Source: Formosa sp. Hel1_31_208
GTDB taxonomy: Bacteria; Bacteroidota; Bacteroidia; Flavobacteriales; Flavobacteriaceae
Reading direction: 5' to 3'
NCBI RefSeq assembly: GCF_900104785.1
Contig: NZ_LT629733.1
Span: forward strand, 2,202,501-2,266,500
DNA: 64,000 nucleotides
In this document: positions 9,042-18,567 of the stretch, piece by piece
Layout of the letters: every line of letters starts with the position of its first letter
How positions within the stretch are numbered: position 1 is the stretch's first letter
Notes under the pieces: model-generated
Databases searched by the model: none
What the model saw: the letters and a program-made list of their open reading frames with translations, nothing else
Told to the model about the DNA's origin: nothing
Program-made: the position numbers and the translations under genes

Positions 9042-9126
9042 AGAAAATTATCTATATCTAATATTAAATAAAAATTGTTAATACTGATTTTTTATTTGTA
9101 ATTTGATTCACCAATTAAAAACAACA

Positions 9127-10326
9127 ATGAGCAAATCATTATCGCCATTTACTAAGGCACAACTATTACCACAAGAAGAAACACTAGAAGTCTATAAGAA
9201 GAAAGGTGATCTTTTTATTGGTATTCCAAAAGAAGCCCATTTTCAGGAAAAACGAGTCTGCTTGACTCCAGATGCTGTATCTGCTTTAGTGTCTAACGGA
9301 CATCGTGTTATGATTGAATCTGGTGCTGGTGAAGGTGCTAATTTCAAAGATAAAACCTATAGTGAAGCAGGTGCTGAAATAACTAATGATACTAAAAAAG
9401 TATACGCCTGCCCTATCCTGCTTAAAGTTGAACCACCGTCTTTAGATGAAATTGAACTCATCAATCCGCAGACCTTATTAATTTCTGCGTTGCAACTAAA
9501 AACACAAAGCAAAAAATATTTTGAGCTTCTTGCCGCTAAGCGTATTACAGCTTTGGCTTTTGAATTCATTAAAGATGATGATGGTGCTTACCCTGCAGTT
9601 CGATCTTTGAGTGAAATTGCTGGAACCGCCTCTATTCTTATCGCATCTGAGTTACTCTCAAACGTCAATGGTGGTAACGGCCTCATGTTTGGGAATATTT
9701 CTGGCGTACCCCCTACAGAAGTTGTGATTTTAGGCGCAGGAACGGTTGGTGAATTTGCTGCACGATCGGCCATCGGTCTTGGTGCCAACGTTAAAATATT
9801 TGATAATTCTATTACCAAATTACGATGTGTACAATCTAATCTCGGACGTACCATCTACACTTCAACGATGCAGCCCAAAAATTTAGTTAAAGCCTTAAAA
9901 CGCTGTGATGTCGCTATTGGTGCGATTCGTGGGAAAAACAGATCTCCTATTGTAGTCACTGAAGCCATGGTAAATACCATGAAAGCTGGAGCCGTTATTA
10001 TTGATGTAAGTATCGATATGGGTGGCTGCTTTGAAACAAGTGAAGTCACTAATCATGACAAACCAACTTTTGAGCACAACGGTGTAACTCATTATTGTGT
10101 TCCTAATATTCCAGCGCGCTATTCGCGATCAGCTTCAGTTTCGATAAGCAATATTTTTACCCCTTACCTCTTAAAAATCGCTGAAGATGGTGGTATAGAA
10201 AATGCCATCCGTTTTGATCGTGGTTTAAAAAATGGGTTGTACTTTTACCACGGAATTTTAACAAACAAATCTGTTGCCGACTGGTTCGACTTAGATTGCA
10301 GTGATGTGAATTTGTTAATCTTCTAA
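9127..10326 (+). CDS. ald: Alanine dehydrogenase
   Basis: 399 residues from ATG 9127, giving MSKSLSPFTKAQLLPQE; an in-frame TTG at 9103 adds eight unlikely residues. The N-terminal domain has GIPKEAHFQEKRVCLTP, the substrate-binding Lys/Arg region of the Ald/PntA family, and the Rossmann domain has ILGAGTVGEFAARSAIGLG. It oxidises L-alanine to pyruvate and ammonia with NAD in the cytoplasm. Bacteroidota versions carry a longer N-terminus than Bacillus Ald, as here. It is followed at 18 nt by a DUF4258-like gene, a common flavobacterial pairing. Confidence 0.95.
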   Translation: MSKSLSPFTKAQLLPQEETLEVYKKKGDLFIGIPKEAHFQEKRVCLTPDAVSALVSNGHRVMIESGAGEGANFKDKTYSEAGAEITNDTKKVYACPILLKVEPPSLDEIELINPQTLLISALQLKTQSKKYFELLAAKRITALAFEFIKDDDGAYPAVRSLSEIAGTASILIASELLSNVNGGNGLMFGNISGVPPTEVVILGAGTVGEFAARSAIGLGANVKIFDNSITKLRCVQSNLGRTIYTSTMQPKNLVKALKRCDVAIGAIRGKNRSPIVVTEAMVNTMKAGAVIIDVSIDMGGCFETSEVTNHDKPTFEHNGVTHYCVPNIPARYSRSASVSISNIFTPYLLKIAEDGGIENAIRFDRGLKNGLYFYHGILTNKSVADWFDLDCSDVNLLIF

Positions 10327-10344
10327 AACACAAAACAAATACAC

Positions 10345-10719
10345 ATGAAATTAATTCATCGAATAGGATACTATTTGGGCGGTTTCTCTATAGGTCTTGT
10401 TATTCTAGCTTTCTTTTTAGGCGGAAAAAAAGCCTCTTGTTCCTATAGTCCAAATGCAAGAACCATTAAAAATATTACCATTAAAAAACGCATCTATTCT
10501 GAAACGGCTCAAAATGCAATGATGACCTATAGTTTGGATACTTTAGCTATTTCAGAGTTAATCAAAACCGGAGATGTAAATTTTTCAGAAAGCGATACTA
10601 GAAGCGAAGGTTGTAAAACCTACCTCATCGAAAATACGTGGAATGAAAAAGATGTGGAGCTTTATGTCAAAAACTGTGACTCCTCTGCCACCTTAGAAGA
10701 CCTTATTATAAAACAATAA
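10345..10719 (+). CDS. DUF4258-like membrane-anchored protein
   Basis: 124 residues. A short basic N-terminus and one membrane segment (about residues 8-27, GYYLGGFSIGLVILAFFLGG) precede a soluble domain with MMTYSLDTLAISELIKTGDVNF, typical of the DUF4258 fold as I remember it. Two Cys residues (SEGCKTY and VKNCDSS) may form a disulphide if it is periplasmic. It follows ald by 18 nt and is probably in its operon, ending at a strong hairpin. Function unknown. Confidence 0.7.
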   Translation: MKLIHRIGYYLGGFSIGLVILAFFLGGKKASCSYSPNARTIKNITIKKRIYSETAQNAMMTYSLDTLAISELIKTGDVNFSESDTRSEGCKTYLIENTWNEKDVELYVKNCDSSATLEDLIIKQ

Positions 10720-10751
10720 CCACCGCTATAACGTGATTAGCGATGGTTATT
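10715..10751. terminator. Bidirectional hairpin terminator
   Basis: A 14-bp stem with one mismatch: AATAACCACCGCTA (10715-10728) and TAGCGATGGTTATT (10738-10751), loop of 9 nt. It overlaps the stop codon of the gene at 10345 and lies between convergent genes, 31 nt from the end of the leftward lyase gene. Confidence 0.75.
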
Positions 10752-10782
10752 GATAACTAAATTCAAATAATTATAATTGTTT

Positions 10783-13700
10783 CTATCTAATCGGTATTTT
10801 CTTTAAAATACTGGTATCATCATAGTTTAAGCGCACGATATAAATTCCTCTAGCATACGTGGTAGTGCTAATCTCTTTTGTCATTTGTGCCTGATTTTGT
10901 AATTCAGATGGGTTGAAATTTTCTGTATGGACTACTTTTCCTAGCAGGTCATAAATCGTTATCCCTTTTACCGTGACACTCTGAAGTCCGTCTATTTTTA
11001 CTTTTAATACGTCACTCGTTGGTTCCTGATAAACTAAGAATCCGAAATTTTCGTTTTCTGGTGGCCCTTGTGCAGCATTACATTGTTCAACAAATACCAT
11101 CACAGTATCTTCATCACTATCTAAGGCATTATAAACCAATACGGAATATTCAGTATCTGCATCTGGCGCTACTTCAATGCTTTGCGTTGTTTCGCCTGTA
11201 TTCCATAAATAGTCATCACCTCCAGAAGCCGTCAGTACAGCGGTTTCTTCTGAACAGATAAGCACATCTTCACCTGCATTCGCTTCAACGATATCTAAAA
11301 CATTTACGACCACAGCTTTTGTGTCCTCGCAATTATTTATGAAACCTGTGACTTCATAGGTTGTCGTTTGTGAAGGACTAACGGCTATGTTAGGTTGTGT
11401 TGCGCCGTTGTTCCACAAATACGTATTTCCTCCAGACGCTGAAAGCGTTATAAACTCTCCTTCAAGAATCATAACTTCATCGCCATTGGCAATGGTTACA
11501 TCCGGATTAAGGTTAACGGTAACGGTCACCTCTGCGTCATCCTGAAATGCTCCTTGAAAAACCGTGACCGAATAGGTTTGTGTGTTGTTAGGGCTTACGT
11601 CTATACTTTGAGTTGTTTCTCCTGTACTCCATAAATAACTATCTCCTTCAGAAGCGGTTAACGTCGTCCCAAAGCCTTGACAAATCACCTGATTTGCACC
11701 AGCACTTGCTGTAAACTCAAAAGGATTAACATTTACAATGACTTCATCAGATACTTCGCAACCATTGGAAAATCCTGTTACAGTATAAGTTGTTGTGCTA
11801 TTTGGAGCTACTGAAATACTAGAGGTTGTTTCACCTGTGCTCCATACATACGTATCGGCTCCTGTTGCTGATAGAGTTGTCGACTCCCCTTCGGTAATCG
11901 TAATATCATTACCTGCATTGGTGCCTGGTAAATCGTTTACTGTTACCGTCACATTGGCATCATCTGAAGCTGTTTGCGCCGCATTAAAAGCGGTTACCGT
12001 ATAAGTTGTTGTTGCTGTAGGACTCACAGTAATACTTGAAGTTGTTGCTCCTGTACTCCATAAATAGGTAGTTCCTCCTGTTGCTGTTAAGGTTGTACTC
12101 TCTCCATTACAAATACTTATATCAGATCCAGCATTAGCCGTTACATTTTCTATTTCTACTGTAACAATAACCTCATCAGATGCTTCACAACCATTGGAAA
12201 ATCCTGTTACAGTATAAGTTGTTGTGCTATTTGGAGCTACTGAAATACTAGAGGTAGTTTCACCTGTGCTCCATAAATATGTATCAGCTCCTGTCACTGT
12301 TAAAGTTGTGGTATCTCCCTCAGTAATTGTTATATCATTGCCCGCATCTACAGTTGGCGGTTCATTGACGGTTACGATAACACTGTCTTCTGCAGAATTA
12401 GTTCCAGAGGCACTAAAGGCAGTAACCGTATATGTTGTTATTGCTGTAGGAGACACATTGATACTTGCAGTCGTTTCACCGGTATTCCAAAGATATGTTG
12501 CTCCTCCAGTTGCTGTTAGTGTTGTCATCTCGCCAAGACAGATTTCAGTATCATCGCCAGCACTAACATTGACACTATCATCTAGCAAAAAAACACTAAC
12601 GGTATCAGTAGATTCGCAATTGTTTATAATTCCTGTCACGGCATATGAAGTATCGAGTACTGGATTAACCGTAATACTTTGAGTTGTTTCACCTGTACTC
12701 CATATATAACTATCCGCTCCAGTTGCTGTTAACGTCACAGATTCGCCTAGAAAGATTGATTCATCTGATCCAGCGTCCACTTCGGGCTGTTCGTTAACCG
12801 TCACAATAACCTCATCAGAACTTGTACAACCGTTTTGTGAAACCGTAACTGTATAAGATGTAGTCGCATTAGGCGTAACAGTAATTGTGGCGGTGGTTGC
12901 TCCTGTATTCCATTGGTATGAAGTTCCTCCAGTGGCAGTTAAAGTTACCGCTGTACCTTGGCATGTTTCTAGATCTGTACCAGCATTTGCTATTGGTAAT
13001 TCATTTACAGTAATGGTTATTTGATCTTGTGTTGTGCTACCATCAGAATGTGTTCCTGTTACTGTATAAGATGTTGTCACAGATGGTGTTACTGATAAAC
13101 TTGATGTTGTTTCACCCGTATTCCAAGAATATGAATCGGCACCTGATGCAGTCAGTGTCACATCTTCACCTTCACAAATGGTGTTGTTAGAGGCATTTAT
13201 CGTTACTTGACTTCCTTGAGTGGCATCAACTCCATTTAAAAATTCTTCAATCCATGTGTAACCGCTTGGTGCAATATCCATTGCAGTTTCTCCACTTGGA
13301 ACATTAGTGGTGAACCAATTTTCAGGAATATGTGGACTTGATACATAATAATTATCACCTCTTGAATTAATTGGTGTTGCACTAATATTGCTTAAAAAGT
13401 TTTCATAATGTGTTTTTCCCGCCATAGTAATACCAGACTGTACTGTCAATAATGTTCCTGCATTTACATGTCCTAAATAATAATCATCAACAGAATCCCA
13501 TATAGTAGTTGCATCACCTGACCCATCTAATGTTTTATTTGCACCTACATCAGTCTTTGCATGTTCTAATGATTCTAATGCTGTTAATACATTCCAGTTC
13601 TCACCTATCAATGGATGTTGTACGGCAGTAAAAAATTCGGCTGGTGCTGGGTCATCATCATAATAACTTTGACCATTATAATTAAATGCATATGCTCCAT

Positions 13701-14637
13701 TTGATGTTCCAAAAGCAGTCCAAGTATCGTTGTTATTAGGTAGATTTGGATCTGTTACAGTTGTGGGTAAATGAAGATTCCCTTTTGCATATATTTGTGG
13801 CACTGTTCCTTCCCAATCTATTTTACCCATTTCTCCTAAAATTCTAGGTGTATCTGTTATATAATAATTATTTATTTCATTAAGTTGAGGATGACCATCA
13901 GCAGGTCTATTCGTTCTATAACGATATCCATAAATAACATTATTAATAACATCTACTCGTCCGTTTGTGGGTGTATTAGGATGTCTATGTCCGATCTGGA
14001 AAAACAAATTCCCAATCATGCTTAAATTTTGAGCATTTCCTGGATTACTAGGGTTTCCTAATATAGAACCTGTTTTAGATTCTGCAATGATGTTATTTTG
14101 GATAGAGATATTGGAAGTATTTCCAGTAAAAGAAAGACATTCATCTCCTCCCCATGACACCGAACAGTGGTCGATAATAACATTTGTACAACTATAACAT
14201 TGAAAAGAATCAGCATTACTACCTCCACTATAAAATTCGGGTCTCACTCTAATATGTCTAAAAATCATATTATCTCTACCTGAAATTTCAAAAATTGGGC
14301 TATTTCCAAGGTCTCCTGTAAATGTGATTCCTCCTTCTGGCGCTGATTGACCTGCTACAGTTACATCATCATAAGCTGTTGACAATGAACTTAAACAATT
14401 TATTGTCCCTGCAACATCAAACACAATAATTCTTGGTCCTGGTGTAGTAAAAGCTTCACGAAAACTACCAGGTCCGCTATTGTTAAGGTTGGTAACATGT
14501 ATAACTGTACCATTACGGCCACCAGTTACATAAGCTCCAGCTCCACTAGCAGTAGGGAAAGCAAGTTGCTGTGCATTTAAATTAAAACTTGAAAGAATAA
14601 TAATTAACATAAATATCGTTCTTTCACAAGACTTCAT
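10783..14637 (-). CDS. Secreted pectate-lyase-like protein with ten Ig-like repeats and T9SS signal
   Basis: About 1,284 residues from ATG 14637, which gives a compact signal peptide (MKSCERTIFMLIIILSS... NAQ); ATG 14676 would add 13 residues. The first 470 or so residues are a right-handed beta-helix of pectate-lyase type, with DVTVAGQSAPEGG, IRHIRVRP-like strands and VIIDHCSVSWGGDE, the usual polysaccharide lyase active-face signature. Ten repeats of about 70 residues follow, each with LTATGGxxYLWSTGETT and TTYTVT motifs. The C-terminal 90 residues are a type A T9SS sorting domain (IYDLLGKVV, GIYIVRLNYD). The protein should be secreted to the cell surface and act on pectin-like or other uronic-acid polysaccharide. 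Confidence 0.88.
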   Translation of the reverse strand: MKSCERTIFMLIIILSSFNLNAQQLAFPTASGAGAYVTGGRNGTVIHVTNLNNSGPGSFREAFTTPGPRIIVFDVAGTINCLSSLSTAYDDVTVAGQSAPEGGITFTGDLGNSPIFEISGRDNMIFRHIRVRPEFYSGGSNADSFQCYSCTNVIIDHCSVSWGGDECLSFTGNTSNISIQNNIIAESKTGSILGNPSNPGNAQNLSMIGNLFFQIGHRHPNTPTNGRVDVINNVIYGYRYRTNRPADGHPQLNEINNYYITDTPRILGEMGKIDWEGTVPQIYAKGNLHLPTTVTDPNLPNNNDTWTAFGTSNGAYAFNYNGQSYYDDDPAPAEFFTAVQHPLIGENWNVLTALESLEHAKTDVGANKTLDGSGDATTIWDSVDDYYLGHVNAGTLLTVQSGITMAGKTHYENFLSNISATPINSRGDNYYVSSPHIPENWFTTNVPSGETAMDIAPSGYTWIEEFLNGVDATQGSQVTINASNNTICEGEDVTLTASGADSYSWNTGETTSSLSVTPSVTTSYTVTGTHSDGSTTQDQITITVNELPIANAGTDLETCQGTAVTLTATGGTSYQWNTGATTATITVTPNATTSYTVTVSQNGCTSSDEVIVTVNEQPEVDAGSDESIFLGESVTLTATGADSYIWSTGETTQSITVNPVLDTSYAVTGIINNCESTDTVSVFLLDDSVNVSAGDDTEICLGEMTTLTATGGATYLWNTGETTASINVSPTAITTYTVTAFSASGTNSAEDSVIVTVNEPPTVDAGNDITITEGDTTTLTVTGADTYLWSTGETTSSISVAPNSTTTYTVTGFSNGCEASDEVIVTVEIENVTANAGSDISICNGESTTLTATGGTTYLWSTGATTSSITVSPTATTTYTVTAFNAAQTASDDANVTVTVNDLPGTNAGNDITITEGESTTLSATGADTYVWSTGETTSSISVAPNSTTTYTVTGFSNGCEVSDEVIVNVNPFEFTASAGANQVICQGFGTTLTASEGDSYLWSTGETTQSIDVSPNNTQTYSVTVFQGAFQDDAEVTVTVNLNPDVTIANGDEVMILEGEFITLSASGGNTYLWNNGATQPNIAVSPSQTTTYEVTGFINNCEDTKAVVVNVLDIVEANAGEDVLICSEETAVLTASGGDDYLWNTGETTQSIEVAPDADTEYSVLVYNALDSDEDTVMVFVEQCNAAQGPPENENFGFLVYQEPTSDVLKVKIDGLQSVTVKGITIYDLLGKVVHTENFNPSELQNQAQMTKEISTTTYARGIYIVRLNYDDTSILKKIPIR
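11090..13207 (-). repeat. Ten tandem Ig-like repeat units with a two-unit higher-order period
   Basis: DNA encoding ten tandem units of 69-73 codons. Units alternate between a type with a Cys in the first strand followed by TATGG, and a type with ITEGE followed by TGAD. Long nearly identical DNA stretches recur with an offset of 429 nt (143 codons, two units), for example beginning at 11762 and 12191. This indicates recent amplification in pairs. Confidence 0.8.
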
Positions 14638-14676
14638 GATGCCAAAGGCATGCAATTGAGAATTTGGGGACTTCAT

Positions 14677-15259
14677 TTGCTATTAAATTTGGGGCACTAA
14701 TTAATTATTGGGGCAATTTATATAATAAATATCAAAATAACCGTTTAAAGTATTTATTATTCGTTTAAATGCATTTAAATTAAAGTATATTCTTACTTTT
14801 AAATAATAAATATTACAAATAAGAGGATTATACCTAAATTAACCTTTATTTAATTACGGCAACAATTACCATTTAGATGTCTGTTTAATAGGTTTTAAGA
14901 AAGTTTAACAGAAAAATCCAAAATTCTTACAAAAAACATTGACAACACCCATTATCTATTTTAAATAATGTGCATTTCAATAGTATTGATGTCCCTGTTC
15001 AATATGAACCCGATGATATATTTAATATTTGTAAGCGCTGTTATCTTTGCTAGGACAACAGGTTAATCCGTTAAATATTTTTAAGAAAGTTAAATTATAT
15101 TAAAATTAGTCACATAATTTAGACAACAAAGTCGCTATACTTGCCCAGCTTTTTTAAATACATAAGTTATTTTTTACACTCTTTTTGATTACTTCTCTTA
15201 GGTGAGTAATGATTTTGTGTTTAATTTTATTAGTTTAGCTTAAAATATTTGATGTTTTT
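14677..15259. other. 583-nt AT-rich intergenic region
   Basis: Region between the divergent lyase gene and the membrane gene at 15260. No credible ORF was found; the longest ATG frame noticed is 20 codons at about 15005. It should hold promoters for both sides and may mark the left edge of the polysaccharide locus. No terminator or repeat stood out. Confidence 0.5.
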
Positions 15260-16015
15260 ATGAAAGTTAAAAAGGAATATTGGATTTTATTAATAATCCC
15301 CATAACCTATATCTTGATTTATAATTTAAGAGCAGATTATATAGGGGCTTTTGTTGAAGAAGACGGATTTGTTGAAAGTATTGGTGCTTTAGCTTTTTTA
15401 ATGTCGTCTGTTGTTTTTACGTACTTATTTTTTTTAAAAGAAAGCGATTCTCAATATAAGTTTTTTGGTAAATCAACAAAATGGAATATCTATTTTGGAC
15501 TTCTTGGAATACTTTTTTTTATGGCTTTTGGTGAAGAAATTAGTTGGGGACAACGAATTTTTGGTTGGAATACCCCAGAAAGGTTTAGTGATATAAATGC
15601 TCAAAAAGAAACAAACCTACATAATTTGTGGTGGTTTCAAGCTTATAAGAAAGATGGGACATCAAAATCATTTTTTGAAAACATGTTAAACTTCAACAGA
15701 TTATTTAACATTTTTTGGTTTTTGTTTTGTGTAATTACTCCTATTACTTCCCTTATTTCCAAAAAATTCAAAAGCGTAATTTTATATTTAGGGATACCGA
15801 TAGTTCCATTATGGATTGGCGGTTTTTTTCTTCTGAACTATATCGTGTTTATTAGTGGCGTAAATATTGGTCGCGGTAGTGATTATGGTACTGGTATTAA
15901 TTATTCCAACGGCTTTGATGAAATTAAAGAATCTTTTTATGCGGTTGGTTTTGCGATATTGAGTCTGTTTTTTTTAAAAACCCATGCAAGACGTAAATTC
16001 ATGCAAAATGCTTGA
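15260..16015 (+). CDS. Integral membrane protein with GEEISWGQR motif
   Basis: 251 residues, ATG start, about six membrane segments. A conserved-looking loop MAFGEEISWGQRIFGWNTPE lies after the third segment, followed by NLHNLWWFQ. An acidic patch, EEDGFVESIGA, precedes the second helix. I have seen the GEEISWGQR phrase in uncharacterised bacterial membrane proteins but know no function. It stands alone, 145 nt upstream of the Wzy-like gene, so it may or may not belong to the polysaccharide locus. Confidence 0.7.
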   Translation: MKVKKEYWILLIIPITYILIYNLRADYIGAFVEEDGFVESIGALAFLMSSVVFTYLFFLKESDSQYKFFGKSTKWNIYFGLLGILFFMAFGEEISWGQRIFGWNTPERFSDINAQKETNLHNLWWFQAYKKDGTSKSFFENMLNFNRLFNIFWFLFCVITPITSLISKKFKSVILYLGIPIVPLWIGGFFLLNYIVFISGVNIGRGSDYGTGINYSNGFDEIKESFYAVGFAILSLFFLKTHARRKFMQNA

Positions 16016-16160
16016 CTATAGCTATCGTTTAATGTAAAATCAAATTTATAATCGTCAAAATTTCACATCTTTGAATTCAATTAACGATATACATAAAATG
16101 AAAATACTATATACAGAAACCGAACCTTATAACTTTTTAAATAAAAATTCATCTATCTAA

Positions 16161-17348
16161 TTGAATAATCCTAACAAGTTAATCACGTCTTTATTCTTTA
16201 TAGGTTTAAGCCTGAGCTTAATTTTTATATATTTTGATCAGGGGAGACTCTATAACAATATTACATACGGTGATTTATCTTTGGGTTCAGAAAAGTATAT
16301 AAGATCATTTTCAGTTGTGTTTCTTTTTTTAACGGTAATTTTGAATCTTTTTGCTGCCAAAAACAAGTATTTGCCTAAATTATTCATTGCATACTTTTTG
16401 ATTCTTGGTTACATTACAGTTATCTACCTTTTAACGGGACCCGGATTTGATGACTTAACTGGTTTAATGGATTCTAAGGGAATTGGGCCCTGGCTCGCCT
16501 TCGGTTTAATTTTTGTTAGTTTTGATGATCATAGATACAATTTATTTAAAAAGTTCTTAATTGTTTCAGTAATTGTTATTTCAATTTTTGTTATCTATAA
16601 CCTCATATTTAATGGCATTGGTTTATATAGAGGGCAGTCGCTGGCACAATATCGTATTTATGCCACTGATTTGGTGTGGATAACTCCTTTTGTGTTTTTA
16701 ATGTCAAAAAACAATAAAAAGCTAAGAACAATAAGGGTCTTTGCTATTTTTATTGGAATCACTTCGGCTCTTATTACGATAACCAGATCATTTCTACTAA
16801 TTTATTTTTTAGTTCTTGTTTTTGATTTTTTCCACGCGAAAAAAAAGACCTATTATGTTATCGGTGCCCTTGCGGTAGGAATACTATTTATATATATGTT
16901 ATTCAATACAGAATCCTATAGTACTTCTTTTGACTTATTGCTAAAAAGAGGTGTAGAAGATTCTCGATCTAATCAACTAATCGGATTTTTAAGACAATTA
17001 AATTTCTTTGATTTAATAGTTGGAAAAGGTTTTGATCCCTCCTATTATTTTGAAGGACAAAAATCTAGTGGTATTGATAATCAATGGCTTAAACTAATTT
17101 GGTGGGCTGGTTTAATTCCAGCAATATTGTATTTTTATTTGACCGCAATTATTCCGTTTAAATTATTCATCAAAAAAAACCAAGACTATGAAACAAGAGT
17201 CGAATCTTTTATATTAATAATTTGGACCCTCGCGTGTGCTGGTTTAGCAATATATACAACAATGTCGATTGATTTTTTCTTCTTCGTTATTTGCATAATT
17301 CAAGGACGTCTTTTATATAAATACAGTATGAGACGTGAATATAGATAG
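16161..17348 (+). CDS. Wzy-like O-antigen/EPS polymerase
   Basis: 395 residues with ten or more hydrophobic segments and a large loop about residues 255-310 (LKRGVEDSRSNQLIGFLRQ, DLIVGKGFDPSYYFEG), the pattern of O-antigen ligase/polymerase proteins of the Wzy_C type. The start is TTG 16161, directly after a TAA in the same frame; the first membrane segment begins eight residues later, so no downstream start is possible without losing it. It should polymerise repeat units at the periplasmic face. Its end overlaps the flippase gene by 14 nt. Confidence 0.75.
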   Translation: MNNPNKLITSLFFIGLSLSLIFIYFDQGRLYNNITYGDLSLGSEKYIRSFSVVFLFLTVILNLFAAKNKYLPKLFIAYFLILGYITVIYLLTGPGFDDLTGLMDSKGIGPWLAFGLIFVSFDDHRYNLFKKFLIVSVIVISIFVIYNLIFNGIGLYRGQSLAQYRIYATDLVWITPFVFLMSKNNKKLRTIRVFAIFIGITSALITITRSFLLIYFLVLVFDFFHAKKKTYYVIGALAVGILFIYMLFNTESYSTSFDLLLKRGVEDSRSNQLIGFLRQLNFFDLIVGKGFDPSYYFEGQKSSGIDNQWLKLIWWAGLIPAILYFYLTAIIPFKLFIKKNQDYETRVESFILIIWTLACAGLAIYTTMSIDFFFFVICIIQGRLLYKYSMRREYR

Positions 17349-18567
17349 AGACACCATACAGAAAATACTTACCTTATATGGATCAACGTTTATTGGTATT
17401 GGCTTAGGTTTTGCAATCAGTATTTTTAATACACGAGTTCTAGGTAAGGAAGCTTTTGGTGATTTTAAATTTATTGAAACCGTATTTCGTTTTTTGGCGA
17501 GTCTTGTGTCTATTGGTGTTTTTATTTCTATTACTAGAATGCTTGCTATAGCAAGGGATAAAATCTACAAGCATAATCTTATTGGTTTTTTCGTTATTGC
17601 ATTAGCCACTGCTGGTTTGATAGGAATTATTCTCTTAATTATTTTTTCTTACATAGAGCCTATTTGGTTTTCAAATAATCTAGGTTCTATTTTTAGGAAA
17701 TATTCTTTTTTAATTTTTGCAATTCTTGGAACCATAGCGTTAAAAGAAATACTCAAAGGTTTAAATAAAATTTACGCGCTTTCATTTCTAAATGCTATTC
17801 CGGCCCTTGCCTATTTGGTCATCGCATACACATACAACCTAGATAATGCGCTGTATTTAGAAGATATATTCTTGTTATTATATGGCCTTCAGTTTATTTG
17901 TATGATTGCAATTATCTATAAATTAAAACCAAAATTCAATATCAAAAAAAGTCTTGTAAAAGATGTGATTCATGAAAACAACACCAATGGAAGACCCATT
18001 TACTATGGGAGTTTAGCGGGAGTGGCAACAGCTCATATAGTCGGTTTTTCTTTGTCCTATTACATTGATAACACACAAGTTGGTTTTTTTACATTAGCAT
18101 TGACAATCTGTTCCCCTTTAATAATGATTCCATCTGTATTAGGAACCGTGCTTTTTAAAAAATTTGCAAACTTTGATTATATACCAAAAAAAGTTTTTCT
18201 TTTTTCCATCTTGGCATCGGCTGTTGCATTAGTTATCTTTTTCCTTTTTATTGAAAAAGTATTTCTTTTGTTTTATTCTGATGACTTCTCGCCAACGATA
18301 GCAATAGCGAAACTATTAATTTTAAGTTTTTTATTACATGGCTTGGGTGACTTAATCAATAGGTTTTTAGGTGCCAAAGGACAGGGTAAGTTAATACGAA
18401 ACTCAGCATTTATGGTAGGAATTGTAAATATTTTAGGATATACCATATTAGTTAATTATTTTGGGGTTAACGGAGCTATAATAACTAAAATATTAGCAAG
18501 TGGAACTTATCTAATCATGATGTATTATTATTATACCAAATTCACAAAAAAAAATAAATATGTTTAA
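17335..18567 (+). CDS. Wzx-like polysaccharide flippase
   Basis: 410 residues, GTG start at 17335 inside the end of the polymerase gene. About twelve membrane helices and the MATE/MVF-type N-terminus (LTLYGSTFIGIGLGFAIS, NTRVLGKEAFGDFKF) of the polysaccharide biosynthesis protein family. It would move undecaprenyl-linked repeat units across the inner membrane before polymerisation. It overlaps capE by 8 nt, placing both in one transcript. Confidence 0.85.
   Translation: MNIDRDTIQKILTLYGSTFIGIGLGFAISIFNTRVLGKEAFGDFKFIETVFRFLASLVSIGVFISITRMLAIARDKIYKHNLIGFFVIALATAGLIGIILLIIFSYIEPIWFSNNLGSIFRKYSFLIFAILGTIALKEILKGLNKIYALSFLNAIPALAYLVIAYTYNLDNALYLEDIFLLLYGLQFICMIAIIYKLKPKFNIKKSLVKDVIHENNTNGRPIYYGSLAGVATAHIVGFSLSYYIDNTQVGFFTLALTICSPLIMIPSVLGTVLFKKFANFDYIPKKVFLFSILASAVALVIFFLFIEKVFLLFYSDDFSPTIAIAKLLILSFLLHGLGDLINRFLGAKGQGKLIRNSAFMVGIVNILGYTILVNYFGVNGAIITKILASGTYLIMMYYYYTKFTKKNKYV

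Noticed and set aside
9103..9126. TTG start for alanine dehydrogenase
   Set aside because: ATG 9127 gives the normal flavobacterial N-terminus; the extra residues have no support.
11795..12682. Long rightward open frames opposite the Ig-like repeats
   Set aside because: They are repetitive antisense shadows of the repeat codons, Val/Ser/Thr-rich with no start context.
16098..16160. 20-codon frame MKILYTETEPYNFLNKNSSI before the polymerase gene
   Set aside because: Too short to support. It ends exactly before the TTG start of the polymerase and could be a leader, but nothing else backs it.
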